Below are positions 34,332 through 43,147 of a stretch of 64,000 nucleotides of DNA, in pieces. Position numbers and translations under genes: made by a program. The notes beneath the pieces are model-generated. The model saw nothing but the letters and a program-made list of their open reading frames with translations. It searched no databases and was not told where the DNA came from. This stretch comes from Wenjunlia tyrosinilytica (GTDB lineage Bacteria > Actinomycetota > Actinomycetes > Streptomycetales > Streptomycetaceae), in contig NZ_BMMS01000002.1 of NCBI RefSeq assembly GCF_014646055.1, positions 313,770-377,769 on the forward strand. The letters run 5' to 3'. Every line of letters starts with the position of its first letter. Position 1 is the first letter of the stretch.

Positions 34332-35276
34332 TCAGCCCTGCCGTGCCAGGTCCGCGGCGCCGACCAGGCCCGCCTTGCCGCCGAGCTTGGCGACGAGGAC
34401 CTGGGCGTGCGGCCGGTACAGGCCGCCCACGAGCCATCGCCGGAACGACTTGCGGATCGGCTCCAGCACCACATCCCCGGCGTCGGAGACCCCGCCGCCG
34501 ATGATGAACGCCGACGGGTCGAAGAGCGAGGCCAGGTCGGCCAGGCCCGCACCCGCCCACCGGGCCAGCTCCCGGAAGGAGTCGACCGAGACCGGGTCGC
34601 CGTCCTTGGCGCCCTGGCTCACGTGCAGCCCCTGGATGCCCTCCGGAGTGCCGTCGCCCAGGGAGAGCAGATGCGTGGCGTTCTCCGGGGTGGCCGCCGC
34701 GCGCTGCCTGGCGTAGCGCACCAGCGCCCGGCCGCTCGCGTACTGCTCCCAGCAGCCCTGGCTGCCGCAGCCGCACAGCAGGCCGTCCGGCACGACCCTG
34801 ATGTGCCCGAACTCCCCCGCGACGCCGAAGCGGCCGCGGTGGAGCCTGCCCCCGATGATGATGCCGCCGCCGAGGCCGGTGCCGAGGGTGATGCACACGA
34901 CGTCGTCGTGGCCCTGGCCCGCGCCGAAGCGGTACTCGCCCCAGGCGGCCGCGTTGGCGTCGTTCTCGACGACGACCGAAAGACCGACGCGCTGCTCGAT
35001 CTTGTCCTTGAGCGCTTCGTGCCGCCAGTCGATGTTCGGGGCGAACAGGACCGTGGCGCGCTTGTCATCCACATATCCCGCGGCACCGACGCCCACGGCG
35101 TCGATCCGCCGATCATCCGAGCAGACCTCCTTGACAGCGTCCGCGATGGCGTCGACGACGCCCTCGGGGGTTGGTGGAGTCGGCACCGTTACCGTCTCGA
35201 GAATCGAACCTTCCTCGTCCACAACGCCGGCCGCGATCTTCGTGCCGCCGATGTCGACGCCGATGGTGAGTCCCAT
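34332..35276 (-). CDS. glkA: ROK-family glucokinase
   Basis: Phosphorylates glucose with ATP and in Streptomyces also mediates carbon catabolite repression. The 314-aa protein starts at ATG 35276 with MGLTIGVDIGGTKIAAGVV (phosphate-binding loop). It contains VENDANAAAWGEY (catalytic Asp), the GTGLGGGI loop, the substrate/zinc segment EFGHIRV and the zinc-cluster CGCGSQGCWEQYASG. Length is as in S. coelicolor GlkA (SCO2126 as recalled). The gene immediately upstream is the SCO2127-like gene reported to influence glk expression. Confidence 0.95.
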   Translation of the reverse strand: MGLTIGVDIGGTKIAAGVVDEEGSILETVTVPTPPTPEGVVDAIADAVKEVCSDDRRIDAVGVGAAGYVDDKRATVLFAPNIDWRHEALKDKIEQRVGLSVVVENDANAAAWGEYRFGAGQGHDDVVCITLGTGLGGGIIIGGRLHRGRFGVAGEFGHIRVVPDGLLCGCGSQGCWEQYASGRALVRYARQRAAATPENATHLLSLGDGTPEGIQGLHVSQGAKDGDPVSVDSFRELARWAGAGLADLASLFDPSAFIIGGGVSDAGDVVLEPIRKSFRRWLVGGLYRPHAQVLVAKLGGKAGLVGAADLARQG

Positions 35277-35344
35277 GTGTCCCTCAGTTGCTCGGTCGAT
35301 GCCCCGCTGTGCGTAACGGTACCGGTCCGCGCCGCTACCACGCT

Positions 35345-35740
35345 TCAGTCGAGGTCGATGCGCTCGCTGTGCGGCGGCTTGCCGTCGGTCCAGCGCCGCT
35401 CGTGCTCGGTGACGGCGGCGCGGTACGCGGCCAGGAGCTCGCTCCCCGCGGCGGCGAGATGGTCGAAGAACTCGGGGTTGCGCTGCCTGGCCTGGCCGAG
35501 CGCGGACTTGGCCTGGGAGAGCAGGGCCTGCGCGGGAAGGCCGAGCAGGGGGTTGCCCAGCTCCTGGACCTTCTCGCTCACGGCCTCGGCGAGCCTGCGC
35601 AGCTCGTCGGCCGCGCTGCCCGGCTCGTAGGCCTGGCGCACCCTGCGCTTGGAGGCCTGGTCGGCGAGGTCCTCCGCGCACGCCTTCGACCAGGCGTCGG
35701 CGTCGTGGTGCTCCGGCCGGGGGGACGTGGTTTCGCTCAT
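35345..35740 (-). CDS. DUF5304 protein, SCO2127-like
   Basis: A 131-aa, mostly helical cytoplasmic protein (RRLAEAVSEKVQELGNPLLGLPAQALLSQAKSALGQAR) without known catalytic motif. It lies 68 bases upstream of glkA on the same strand, the same order as S. coelicolor SCO2127-glkA. SCO2127 has been reported to restore glucose transport and kinase expression in derepressed mutants; that link is from memory of the literature. Confidence 0.8.
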   Translation of the reverse strand: MSETTSPRPEHHDADAWSKACAEDLADQASKRRVRQAYEPGSAADELRRLAEAVSEKVQELGNPLLGLPAQALLSQAKSALGQARQRNPEFFDHLAAAGSELLAAYRAAVTEHERRWTDGKPPHSERIDLD

Positions 35741-35885
35741 GTCTCGACGTTACCGGAACGAGGCCGCGCGGACCGGTGGCGTTCGGCAAGGCACCGCACC
35801 CGGGCGTACGTCGCGCCCCTGGCGCCCCGGCGTGCGTCGCGCCGCACCCCGGCGCACGTCATGCCCTCCTGGCGTCCGGCGGACG

Positions 35886-37064
35886 TCAAGAGGTCGGCCA
35901 CACCGCCGGATCGGGGGCGAAGCGCACGAGCAGCGAACCCTCGCGCAGCGTGGCCCCCGTGACCGTGCACCGGCGCAGCACCGGCGGCAGGGGGACGATC
36001 CTGCGGAAGCGCCCCACGTCGATCATCAGCTCGTCGTCGCGCCGCACCAGGTCGAGGTCGGCGCGCACGGCGCCCGGCAGTGGCAGCCGCCAGTCGAACT
36101 CGCCGAGCTCCCCGTCCTCGGGCCGCTCGGTGACGCTCCACGGGTCGGGCGCGCGTCCCTGCTCGCGCGGTGGGACGGCGAGGTGCTCGCCGATCGCCGC
36201 GAGGTCTGCGGTGCCGACGGGGTCGCGGCCGAGGTGCGGCAGCTCCAGCACCGGGTGGCCGGTACGCAGCGCCTTCAATTCCTGCTGCTGCTGTCCGGAC
36301 AGGTCGGCGAGCCAGGGGTCGGACGAGCCGGTGGGCAGGACCCGGTTGGCCAGGACCGCTTCGAGGCGGTGGCCGAACAGGGCCAGGGCGGCATGGGCAC
36401 GGCGCAGTTCCGCGGCGGCGAGCGGACCGGGTTCGAGGACGAGGCGGACCGTGGTGGCGTTGTCCTCGATGACCGTCTGGGCGGCGTAGAGGTCGCGGGC
36501 GAGCGAGTCGGCGGTGGAGAACAGCCATTCGGCGGGCATGGGCACACCCGCGAGGGTGGCCAGCAGGGGGCGCAGCGCGCGGGCGGCCTGCCGTTCGGCG
36601 GGCAGCACCCGGTCGAGGTAGCGGCGCAGTTGCTCGGGCAGGGCGAGCGTGGCGACGGCCACCGAGGTGGGCGGGCAGTCGACGACCACCGTGTCCCACT
36701 CGCCGCTTTCCGCCTTCTCGCGCAGGGTCCGCAGCAGGGCGGCCTCGGCGCTGCCGGGCAGCTCGGTGAGCTCCTCGGGGTCGAGGGGGCTCACCCCGAA
36801 CATGTCCAGGGCGGAGGCCATACCGCTCTGGAGCCGGTCGGCCTCGGCGCGGAAGCGGGCGCCGGAGTCGGTGAGGAGGGCGAACAGCCCCTGTTGCACC
36901 TCGGACGGCACGGCCGTGACGGGGTGGTCGAGCACGTCACCGAGTCCGCGGTCGGCGGAGACGAGCAGGGTCCGGCGGCCGGAGCGGGCGGAGTGCACGG
37001 CGGTGGCCGCGGCGGCGGTGGTCCGGCCGGATCCACCGGACCCGGTGACGAGGACGGTGCGCAC
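35886..37064 (-). CDS. ArsA/MinD-like P-loop ATPase with degenerate Walker A
   Basis: A 392-aa protein starting GTG 37064 (VRTVLVTGSGGSGRTTAAAATA). The deviant Walker A normally reads KGGxGKT; here both lysines are replaced (SGGSGRT, with Arg in place of the invariant Lys). Switch-like DTVVVDCPPT (about residues 120-129) is present, and the C-terminal part ends in an ArsA-type HSP20-like beta domain (LPLPGAVRADLDLVRRDDELMIDVG, about 315-385). It begins 3 bases from the SRPBCC gene stop, so the pair is an operon. ATP use is doubtful. Confidence 0.8.
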   Translation of the reverse strand: MRTVLVTGSGGSGRTTAAAATAVHSARSGRRTLLVSADRGLGDVLDHPVTAVPSEVQQGLFALLTDSGARFRAEADRLQSGMASALDMFGVSPLDPEELTELPGSAEAALLRTLREKAESGEWDTVVVDCPPTSVAVATLALPEQLRRYLDRVLPAERQAARALRPLLATLAGVPMPAEWLFSTADSLARDLYAAQTVIEDNATTVRLVLEPGPLAAAELRRAHAALALFGHRLEAVLANRVLPTGSSDPWLADLSGQQQQELKALRTGHPVLELPHLGRDPVGTADLAAIGEHLAVPPREQGRAPDPWSVTERPEDGELGEFDWRLPLPGAVRADLDLVRRDDELMIDVGRFRRIVPLPPVLRRCTVTGATLREGSLLVRFAPDPAVWPTS

Positions 37065-37066
37065 GC

Positions 37067-37543
37067 TCAGGACTGCTCGGCCTCGGCGGCGGCGTCCTGG
37101 GCCGGCGGTGTCTCGACGCGCTTCTTCAGCCCGGACAGCGCCCGGTCGATGATGACCTTCTCCGCCTTGCGCTTGATCATGCCGAGCATGGGGATCTTGA
37201 CGTCGACGGCGAGCTGGTACGTCACCTCGGTGTGGCTGCCGTCGCCCACGGGGGCGAGGCTGTAGGAGCCGTCGAGGGAGCGCAGCATCTGGGACTTGAC
37301 CAGCGACCAGCTGCACATGCGGTCGCCCTCCCAGGTGTAGGCGAGGGTGTGGGCGTCCTTGATGGCGCCGGCGTCGAGGACGAGTTTGACCTGTTCGGCG
37401 CGCCCGTCAGGACCCACCTTGAGGATCTCGGCCTCCTTGACCTCGCCGGTCCACTCGGGGTACTTGGCGAAGTCGGAGATCACCCCCATGACTTCGGCGG
37501 GGGTCGCGTCGATCGTGATGCTCGACCTGGTGTGTTCCGCCAT
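37067..37543 (-). CDS. SRPBCC / polyketide-cyclase-like (START superfamily) protein
   Basis: A 158-aa helix-grip protein: an opening beta strand (SSITIDATPAEVMGVISDFAKYPEW, the START entry helix), a hydrophobic cavity region, and a long C-terminal helix (AEKVIIDRALSGLKKRVE). Members bind hydrophobic small molecules; no ligand can be named. GGAGGAG lies before the ATG at 37543. It is co-transcribed with the ArsA-like ATPase, an association seen widely in actinobacteria. Confidence 0.82.
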   Translation of the reverse strand: MAEHTRSSITIDATPAEVMGVISDFAKYPEWTGEVKEAEILKVGPDGRAEQVKLVLDAGAIKDAHTLAYTWEGDRMCSWSLVKSQMLRSLDGSYSLAPVGDGSHTEVTYQLAVDVKIPMLGMIKRKAEKVIIDRALSGLKKRVETPPAQDAAAEAEQS

Positions 37544-37638
37544 CGAGGTGGCTCCTCCGGGACTGATGTGTCCTACCTGCTCTTATCTTGGCTGGGGAAG
37601 GCTACCGCGCCCCTGTCCCACAGGCCCGTGCCGGGCCG

Positions 37639-38400
37639 TCACCATTCGAGTACCCAGGGCTTGCCGGAGGCGCGGAAGTGCCCGACGTTGACGCACTCGG
37701 TGGTGCCGACCCGCATCCGGCTCACCAGCGGCTGGTGGACATGGCCGAAGAGGGCGTACCTCGGCCGGTGCCTGCGGATGGCCTCCAGGATCGCGTCGCT
37801 GCCCCGCTCGAACCGGCGGGCGGCCGTGTCGTAGGTCAGCTCGGGCAGCGCGGGCGGGATGTGCGTGCAGAGCACGTCGACGGGGCCGAGGGCGTCGATC
37901 TTCGCCGCGTAGGCCTCGTCGTCGATCTCGTACGGGGTGCGCATCGGCGTGCGCAGGCCGCCGCCGACGAAGCCGAAGGTCCAGTCGCCGATCCTCGCGG
38001 TGTCCGCGTCGAGGACGGTGACGCCGTCGCGCGCGTACTGCGGCCACAGGCGGGGAATGTCGACATTGCCGTACGTGGCGTACGTCGGCGCGGGGAAGGC
38101 CGCGAACAGCTCGGCGTACTGCCTGCGCACGGCCGACTCGACGGCTTCCTCCCGGTCGAGGCCGGCCCACAGCGACCGGGAGAACTCCCTGGCCTCGTCG
38201 AACCGGCGGGCGGTGCGCAGCTCCACCAGGTGTGCGGCCGCCCGCGCCCCGAACAGCTCGGGGAAGATCCCGCGCGAGAGATCGGCGTAGTCAAGGAACA
38301 GGATCAGGTCACCGAGGCATACCAGCGCGTCCGCCCCGTCCCCCGCCTCGGCGAGCGCCTCATGGGCGCCGTGGACATCACTGACAACGTGGACGCGCAT
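37639..38400 (-). CDS. Metallophosphoesterase
   Basis: A 253-aa calcineurin-like phosphoesterase. The metal-site motifs are complete: VVSDVHG (DxH, residues 5-11), CLGDLILF (GD, about 29), YGNVD (GN(V)D, about 107), CTHIPP (about 182) and GHVHQP (GHxH, about 222). The ATG at 38400 starts directly before the first motif. The substrate may be a cyclic nucleotide, phosphoprotein or lipid phosphate. It is a single gene, divergent from the acyl-CoA ligase. Confidence 0.88.
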   Translation of the reverse strand: MRVHVVSDVHGAHEALAEAGDGADALVCLGDLILFLDYADLSRGIFPELFGARAAAHLVELRTARRFDEAREFSRSLWAGLDREEAVESAVRRQYAELFAAFPAPTYATYGNVDIPRLWPQYARDGVTVLDADTARIGDWTFGFVGGGLRTPMRTPYEIDDEAYAAKIDALGPVDVLCTHIPPALPELTYDTAARRFERGSDAILEAIRRHRPRYALFGHVHQPLVSRMRVGTTECVNVGHFRASGKPWVLEW

Positions 38401-38682
38401 GACGAACAGCCTAAGCGTCGCTCCGGCGGCTTGCGCCGCCGCGGTTACCTGCGGGTCACCGGAGGCCTGACGTAATGTGCGTCGGGGTCCCCAGTCGTAC
38501 CTCAAGGCGACACAGTGGACGAAACGAGTCATCGGCGGCGCCCGACTGTGACGCTGGGAACTTTTGCCCCCGACCCCCTACCTGAATTCCTTACTGGTCG
38601 GTAACGTCCGGCTCAGTCCAGCAAGCCATCGAGCTTGGACCACTGCCGACAAAGCCGCCGGCGCCGATGAGGAGCAGCAGTC

Positions 38683-40479
38683 TTGCGCGAGTTCAGCCTT
38701 CCGGCCCTGTACGAGGTACCCGCGGACGGCAACCTGACGGATCTCATCCGCCGCAACGCCGCCCAGCACCCCGATGTGACGGTCATCAGCCGCAAGATCG
38801 ACGGGGTGTGGCTCGATGTCACGGCCGCCGACTTCCTCACCGAGGTGCGCAGAGTCGCCAAGGGGCTCATCGCCTCCGGCGTGCAGCCCGGTGACCGAGT
38901 GGGCCTGATGTCCCCCACCCGCTATGAGTGGACGCTGTTCGACTTCGCGATCTGGACCGCGGGCGCGGTCACCGTGCCGATCTACGAGACCTCCTCCAAC
39001 GAGCAGGTCGAGTGGATCCTGGGGGACTCCGACGCGGTCGGCTGCGTGGTCGCCTCCCCCGTGCACGAGGCCGCCGTCGAGGCCGTGCGCGAGCGGCTGC
39101 CGCAGCTCAAGCATGTGTGGCAGCTCGACGCCGGGGGCGTCGACTCCCTGGTGGACAGCGGCGTCGACGTCTCCGACACCACCGTCGAGGAGCGCACCAC
39201 CGCCGCCAACGCGGACTCCCCGGCCACGATCGTCTACACCTCCGGCACCACCGGCCGCCCCAAGGGCTGCGTGCTCACCCACCGCAGCTTCTTCACCGAG
39301 TGCGGCAACGCGGTGGAGCGGCTGGGCCCGCTGTTCAGCACCGGCCACTCCTCGGTGCTGCTCTTCCTCCCGCTGGCCCACGTCTTCGGGCGCCTGGTCG
39401 AGATCTGCGCCGTGCTCGCGCCGATCCGCCTGGGGCACTGTCCGGACGTCAAGGAGGTCACGGCCGAGCTGGCGTCGTTCCGCCCGACCCTGGTCCTGGG
39501 CGTTCCCCGGGTCTTCGAGAAGGTCTACAACTCGGCGCGGGCGAAGGCCCAGGCCGAGGGCAAGGGCAAGATCTTCGACAAGGCGGCGGCCGTCGCCACG
39601 GACTACAGCCGGGCGCTGGACACCCCCGAGGGCCCGAGCCTCGCGCTGAAGTTCAAGCACAAGGTCTTCGACCGGCTCGTCTACAGCAAGCTGCGCGCGG
39701 CGCTGGGCGGCCGGGCCACCCACGCCATCTCCGGCGGCGGCCCGCTCGGTGAGCGGCTCGGCCACTTCTACCGGGGCATCGGGTTCACGGTCCTGGAGGG
39801 CTACGGCCTGACCGAGTCGTGCGCCGCCACCACCTTCAACCCGTGGGACCGCGTCAAGATCGGCACCGTCGGCCAGCCGCTGCCGGGCTCCTCGGTGGGC
39901 ATCGCCGAGGACGGCGAGGTCCTCCTGCGCGGCGACCACCTGTTCACCGGTTACTGGAACAACCCCGACGCCACCGAGGCGGCACACACCGACGGCTGGT
40001 TCCACACCGGGGACATCGGCCGGCTCGACGACGACGGCTACCTGACCATCACCGGCCGCAAGAAGGAGATCATCGTCACGGCGGGCGGCAAGAACGTCGC
40101 CCCCGCGGTGATCGAGGACCGGATCCGGGCCCACTCGCTGGTCGCCGAGTGCATGGTCGTGGGCGACGGCAGGCCGTTCGTCGGCGCGCTGATCACGCTC
40201 GACGACGAGTTCCTGCCGCGGTGGGCCGAACAGAACGGCAAGGGCGCGAACACCACGGCCGCCGGACTCAAGGACGACCCCGATCTGCTGGCGGCCGTCC
40301 AGCAGGCGGTGGACGACGGCAACGCGGCCGTCTCGAAGGCCGAGGCCGTGAAGAAGTTCCGTGTCCTCGAGACGCACTTCACCGAGGAGAGCGGGCACCT
40401 CACCCCGTCGCTGAAGCTCAAGCGCAATGTCGTGCTCAAGGACTTCGCGGGAGAGATCGAGGCGATCTACGCCCGCTGA
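38683..40479 (+). CDS. Long-chain acyl-CoA synthetase (AMP-forming, FadD15-like)
   Basis: Activates fatty acids to acyl-CoA through an acyl-adenylate. The 598-aa enzyme has the P-loop IVYTSGTTGRPKGCVLTHRS (about residues 184-203), the A5-type GYGLTESCAATTFN (about 366) and the A8 hinge GWFHTGDIGRLDDDGYLTITGRKKEIIVT with the catalytic Lys region near the C-terminus. The start is TTG at 38683 behind GAGGAGCAG. There is no signal or membrane segment. Convergent with pimB; a terminator lies between. Confidence 0.92.
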   Translation: MREFSLPALYEVPADGNLTDLIRRNAAQHPDVTVISRKIDGVWLDVTAADFLTEVRRVAKGLIASGVQPGDRVGLMSPTRYEWTLFDFAIWTAGAVTVPIYETSSNEQVEWILGDSDAVGCVVASPVHEAAVEAVRERLPQLKHVWQLDAGGVDSLVDSGVDVSDTTVEERTTAANADSPATIVYTSGTTGRPKGCVLTHRSFFTECGNAVERLGPLFSTGHSSVLLFLPLAHVFGRLVEICAVLAPIRLGHCPDVKEVTAELASFRPTLVLGVPRVFEKVYNSARAKAQAEGKGKIFDKAAAVATDYSRALDTPEGPSLALKFKHKVFDRLVYSKLRAALGGRATHAISGGGPLGERLGHFYRGIGFTVLEGYGLTESCAATTFNPWDRVKIGTVGQPLPGSSVGIAEDGEVLLRGDHLFTGYWNNPDATEAAHTDGWFHTGDIGRLDDDGYLTITGRKKEIIVTAGGKNVAPAVIEDRIRAHSLVAECMVVGDGRPFVGALITLDDEFLPRWAEQNGKGANTTAAGLKDDPDLLAAVQQAVDDGNAAVSKAEAVKKFRVLETHFTEESGHLTPSLKLKRNVVLKDFAGEIEAIYAR

Positions 40480-40522
40480 GACCGGCCGAAGGGCGCCGCC
40501 GCGGCTCGGCACCGCAGCCGAG

Positions 40523-40550
40523 TGCCCGTCCCGCCGTCGCGGGACGGGCA
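40523..40550. terminator. Bidirectional terminator between the acyl-CoA ligase and pimB
   Basis: Perfect 11-bp arms TGCCCGTCCCG and CGGGACGGGCA (40523-40533, 40540-40550) with a 6-base loop, 44 bases after the ligase stop. Confidence 0.75.
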
Positions 40551-40627
40551 AGCGCTCGCTGTGGGCAGTGCGGCTCGGCGGGTGCGGCGCCGACGGCGCT
40601 CAGGGCCGCGCCGCTGCGGCAGCGCCG

Positions 40628-41758
40628 CTACAGCAGCCCCCGCAGCCGCTCCGCCAGGGTGTCCCACCGCCAGGACTCCTCGACCCAGGCCCGGCCCCGG
40701 TCGCCCATGCGCCGCCGCAGCGCCGGATCGGCCAGCAGCTCCACGACGCGGGCGGCGGCCCGCTCGGGGCTCCCGCCCTCGACGACGTAGCCGGTCGCAC
40801 CGTCGAGCACCGCGTCCGGGGCGCCGCCGGAGTCCCCGCAGACGACGGGAAGGCCGGTCGCGGACGCCTCCAGGTAGACGATCCCCAGGCCCTCGACGTC
40901 CAGGCCGCGCCGCCGGGTGCGGCAGGGCATCGCGAAGACGTCGCCCGCGCCGAAGTGCGCGGGCAGTTCCTCCCACGGCACCGCCCCGGTGAAGCGCACC
41001 GACTCGCTCACTCCCGTGGTCCGCGCCAGCTTCTCCAGGTCCCCCCGGTAGGGTCCGCCGCCCACGACGAGCAGGACCGCGTCCGGCACCTCGGCGAGAA
41101 TCCTCGGCATGGCCTGGATCAGGGTGTCCTGGCCCTTGCGCGGCACGAGCCGCGAGACGCACACCACCACCGGGCGGTCGGTCAGGCCGAGGCGTTCTCG
41201 CACCTCTCCCCCGCCCGACCCCGGGTGGAAGGCCTTCTCGTCGACGCCGGGCGGCAGTTGGACCAGACGCGCGGCGGCCTCGGGGGTCAGCGCACGGGCA
41301 ATGCGGGAGCGGGTGTACTCGCCGAGGTACGTCATCGTGTCCACGCCGTCCCCGATCCGGCGCAGCAGTCGCCTGGCGACGGGCAGCACGGCCCAGCCCG
41401 CCTCGTGGCCGTGCGTGGTGGCCACGATCCGGCGCGCCCCGGCCCCGCGCAGCGCGGGCGCCATCAGCCCCAGCGGCGCGGACGCGCCGAACCATACGGA
41501 GGAACAGCCGTGTTGGCGCAGCAGCTCGACCGCGCGCCGGGTCACCCGGGGGGTCGGCAGGAGCATGGACGTGCGGTCGCGCACCACGGGGAACGGCTGC
41601 TCGGCGTCGAAGGCCGCCACCTCCGTCCCGTCCTTCCAGGTGGACGCGTACACCACCACCTGCCCGGGGTCGAGGCGCAGCGCCATGCTGTGCACGAACG
41701 CCTGGATACCGCCGGGACGGGGCGGGAAGTCGTTGGTGACGATCAGGGTCTTGTCCAT
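40628..41758 (-). CDS. pimB: GT4 mannosyltransferase, PimB'-like
   Basis: A 376-aa GT-B glycosyltransferase beginning LIVTNDFPPRPGGIQAFV (acceptor-binding loop). It includes STHGHEAGW-like TTHGHEAGW, VVCVSRLVPRKGQDTLIQA (nucleotide-binding) and the nucleotide-sugar-binding FAMPCRTRRRGLDVEGLGIVYLEA segment. Many stretches recall mycobacterial PimB' (Rv2188c), which adds the second mannose of phosphatidylinositol dimannosides using GDP-mannose. It shares a divergent promoter interval with two membrane glycosyltransferase genes, fitting a lipoglycan-synthesis locus. The start at 41758 lacks a strong ribosome-binding site. Confidence 0.85.
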   Translation of the reverse strand: MDKTLIVTNDFPPRPGGIQAFVHSMALRLDPGQVVVYASTWKDGTEVAAFDAEQPFPVVRDRTSMLLPTPRVTRRAVELLRQHGCSSVWFGASAPLGLMAPALRGAGARRIVATTHGHEAGWAVLPVARRLLRRIGDGVDTMTYLGEYTRSRIARALTPEAAARLVQLPPGVDEKAFHPGSGGGEVRERLGLTDRPVVVCVSRLVPRKGQDTLIQAMPRILAEVPDAVLLVVGGGPYRGDLEKLARTTGVSESVRFTGAVPWEELPAHFGAGDVFAMPCRTRRRGLDVEGLGIVYLEASATGLPVVCGDSGGAPDAVLDGATGYVVEGGSPERAAARVVELLADPALRRRMGDRGRAWVEESWRWDTLAERLRGLL

Positions 41759-41862
41759 TTGGGCCGACAGTACCTGGCACGCCCTGCCCGGCGCGGGTGC
41801 GGCCCCGGGCACCCGGCGGGCGGCATGATGCACCTCAACCGACAGAAACGGACGAGGTGGAC

Positions 41863-43131
41863 ATGTCGCTTGCCGGACGGGCCCGTGGGGTCGTGGGCAC
41901 CTGGGCGGCGACCCGGGTCCTGCTGCTGCTGACGGTCCTCGGCGTGCTGCCGGTGCCCGGGCCGGACGTCACCACCGATGTCTCGGTGATCTACCAGGGC
42001 TGGTACGAGCTGCTGCGCGCGGGAACGTTCCCTCTGGACGACGTGACCTGGCAGTACCCCCCGGGCGCGGCGCTGGCCGTGCTCGCTCCCGGTCTGCTGC
42101 CGTTCCTCACCTACGCCACGGCGTTCTTCGTGATCGCGCTGGCCGTCGACGCGACGACGCTGGGCCTGCTGGTGCGGGCGGACGGCGAGCGGCGCGGCGG
42201 GCGGCGCGGCGGGGCGTGGGTGTGGACGGCGGGTGTACCGCTTCTGGGGCCGACGGTCTATGCCCGCTACGACCTGCTGGTGACCGCCGCCGCCGTGGCC
42301 GCGCTGCTGGCCGCGGCCCGCCGTCCCAAGCTGTCCGGCGCGCTGGTCGGGCTGGGGGCGCTGCTGAAGGTCTGGCCGCTGCTGTTGCTGGTCGGCACGG
42401 CGAGGGGACGGCACACCCGGGACGCCCGGGCGGCGGCCGGGGCCACCGCCGTCGCCCTGTCGGCCTGGTTCTGGCTGTCGATGCCGGGCGCGTTCGCCTT
42501 CCTCGGCTTCCAGCGCGAGCGCGGCACGGAGATCGAGTCGCTGGGCTCGGTCGTCTTCCACATCGCCCGGCACCTCGGCTGGGGCGGGCAGGTGATGCTC
42601 AACTACGGCTCGGTGGAGTTCCTCGGCCCCGGTGTCCGGCTGGTCAGCCATGCGGCGCTCGTGCTGACCACCACGTCGTTCGGCTGGCTGCTGGTGTGGC
42701 GGCTCAGAGCCCGGCGGTTCACGGCGGCGACCCCGTTCGACGCGGCCTTCACCGCGGTGCTGCTGTTCACCGTGACCAGCCGGGTGATCAGTCCGCAGTA
42801 CATGGTGTGGCTGGTCGGGCTGGCCGCCGTCTGCCTGACCGAGCGGACCACCTCCCAGCGGCGGTCCGCGCTGCTGGTGCTCGCGGCCACGGGGGTCACG
42901 CTGCTGGAGTACCCCATCTGGTCCTCGCACGTGGTGCACAGCGATCCGCTCGGCATCGCGCTGCTGACGCTGCGCAATGGGCTGCTGGCGGCGGCCGCGC
43001 TGCGGTCGTGCCGTTCGCTGTGGTGCGCGACGGTGGGCTCCGGGCCCGGGCTCGCCAAGGTTCCCGAGGCACGGCAGGTCGCTCACGTAGGATCCACCTA
43101 CACGAGTGAACGGGTGACGGGGAGACAGTAA
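41863..43131 (+). CDS. GT87/DUF2029-type polyprenol-dependent membrane glycosyltransferase
   Basis: A 422-aa polytopic membrane protein (about ten hydrophobic segments). The first periplasmic loop carries DVSVIYQGWYELLRAGTF and WQYPPGAALAVLAP; the acidic residue followed by a YPPG motif is characteristic of GT87 alpha-mannosyl/arabinosyl transferases using polyprenyl-phosphate sugars. GAGG precedes ATG 41863. It is divergent from pimB and 16 bases upstream of another membrane glycosyltransferase. Role in lipomannan-type glycan extension is inferred. Confidence 0.8.
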   Translation: MSLAGRARGVVGTWAATRVLLLLTVLGVLPVPGPDVTTDVSVIYQGWYELLRAGTFPLDDVTWQYPPGAALAVLAPGLLPFLTYATAFFVIALAVDATTLGLLVRADGERRGGRRGGAWVWTAGVPLLGPTVYARYDLLVTAAAVAALLAAARRPKLSGALVGLGALLKVWPLLLLVGTARGRHTRDARAAAGATAVALSAWFWLSMPGAFAFLGFQRERGTEIESLGSVVFHIARHLGWGGQVMLNYGSVEFLGPGVRLVSHAALVLTTTSFGWLLVWRLRARRFTAATPFDAAFTAVLLFTVTSRVISPQYMVWLVGLAAVCLTERTTSQRRSALLVLAATGVTLLEYPIWSSHVVHSDPLGIALLTLRNGLLAAAALRSCRSLWCATVGSGPGLAKVPEARQVAHVGSTYTSERVTGRQ

Positions 43132-43147
43132 TGGCCGGGCAGGGCAC

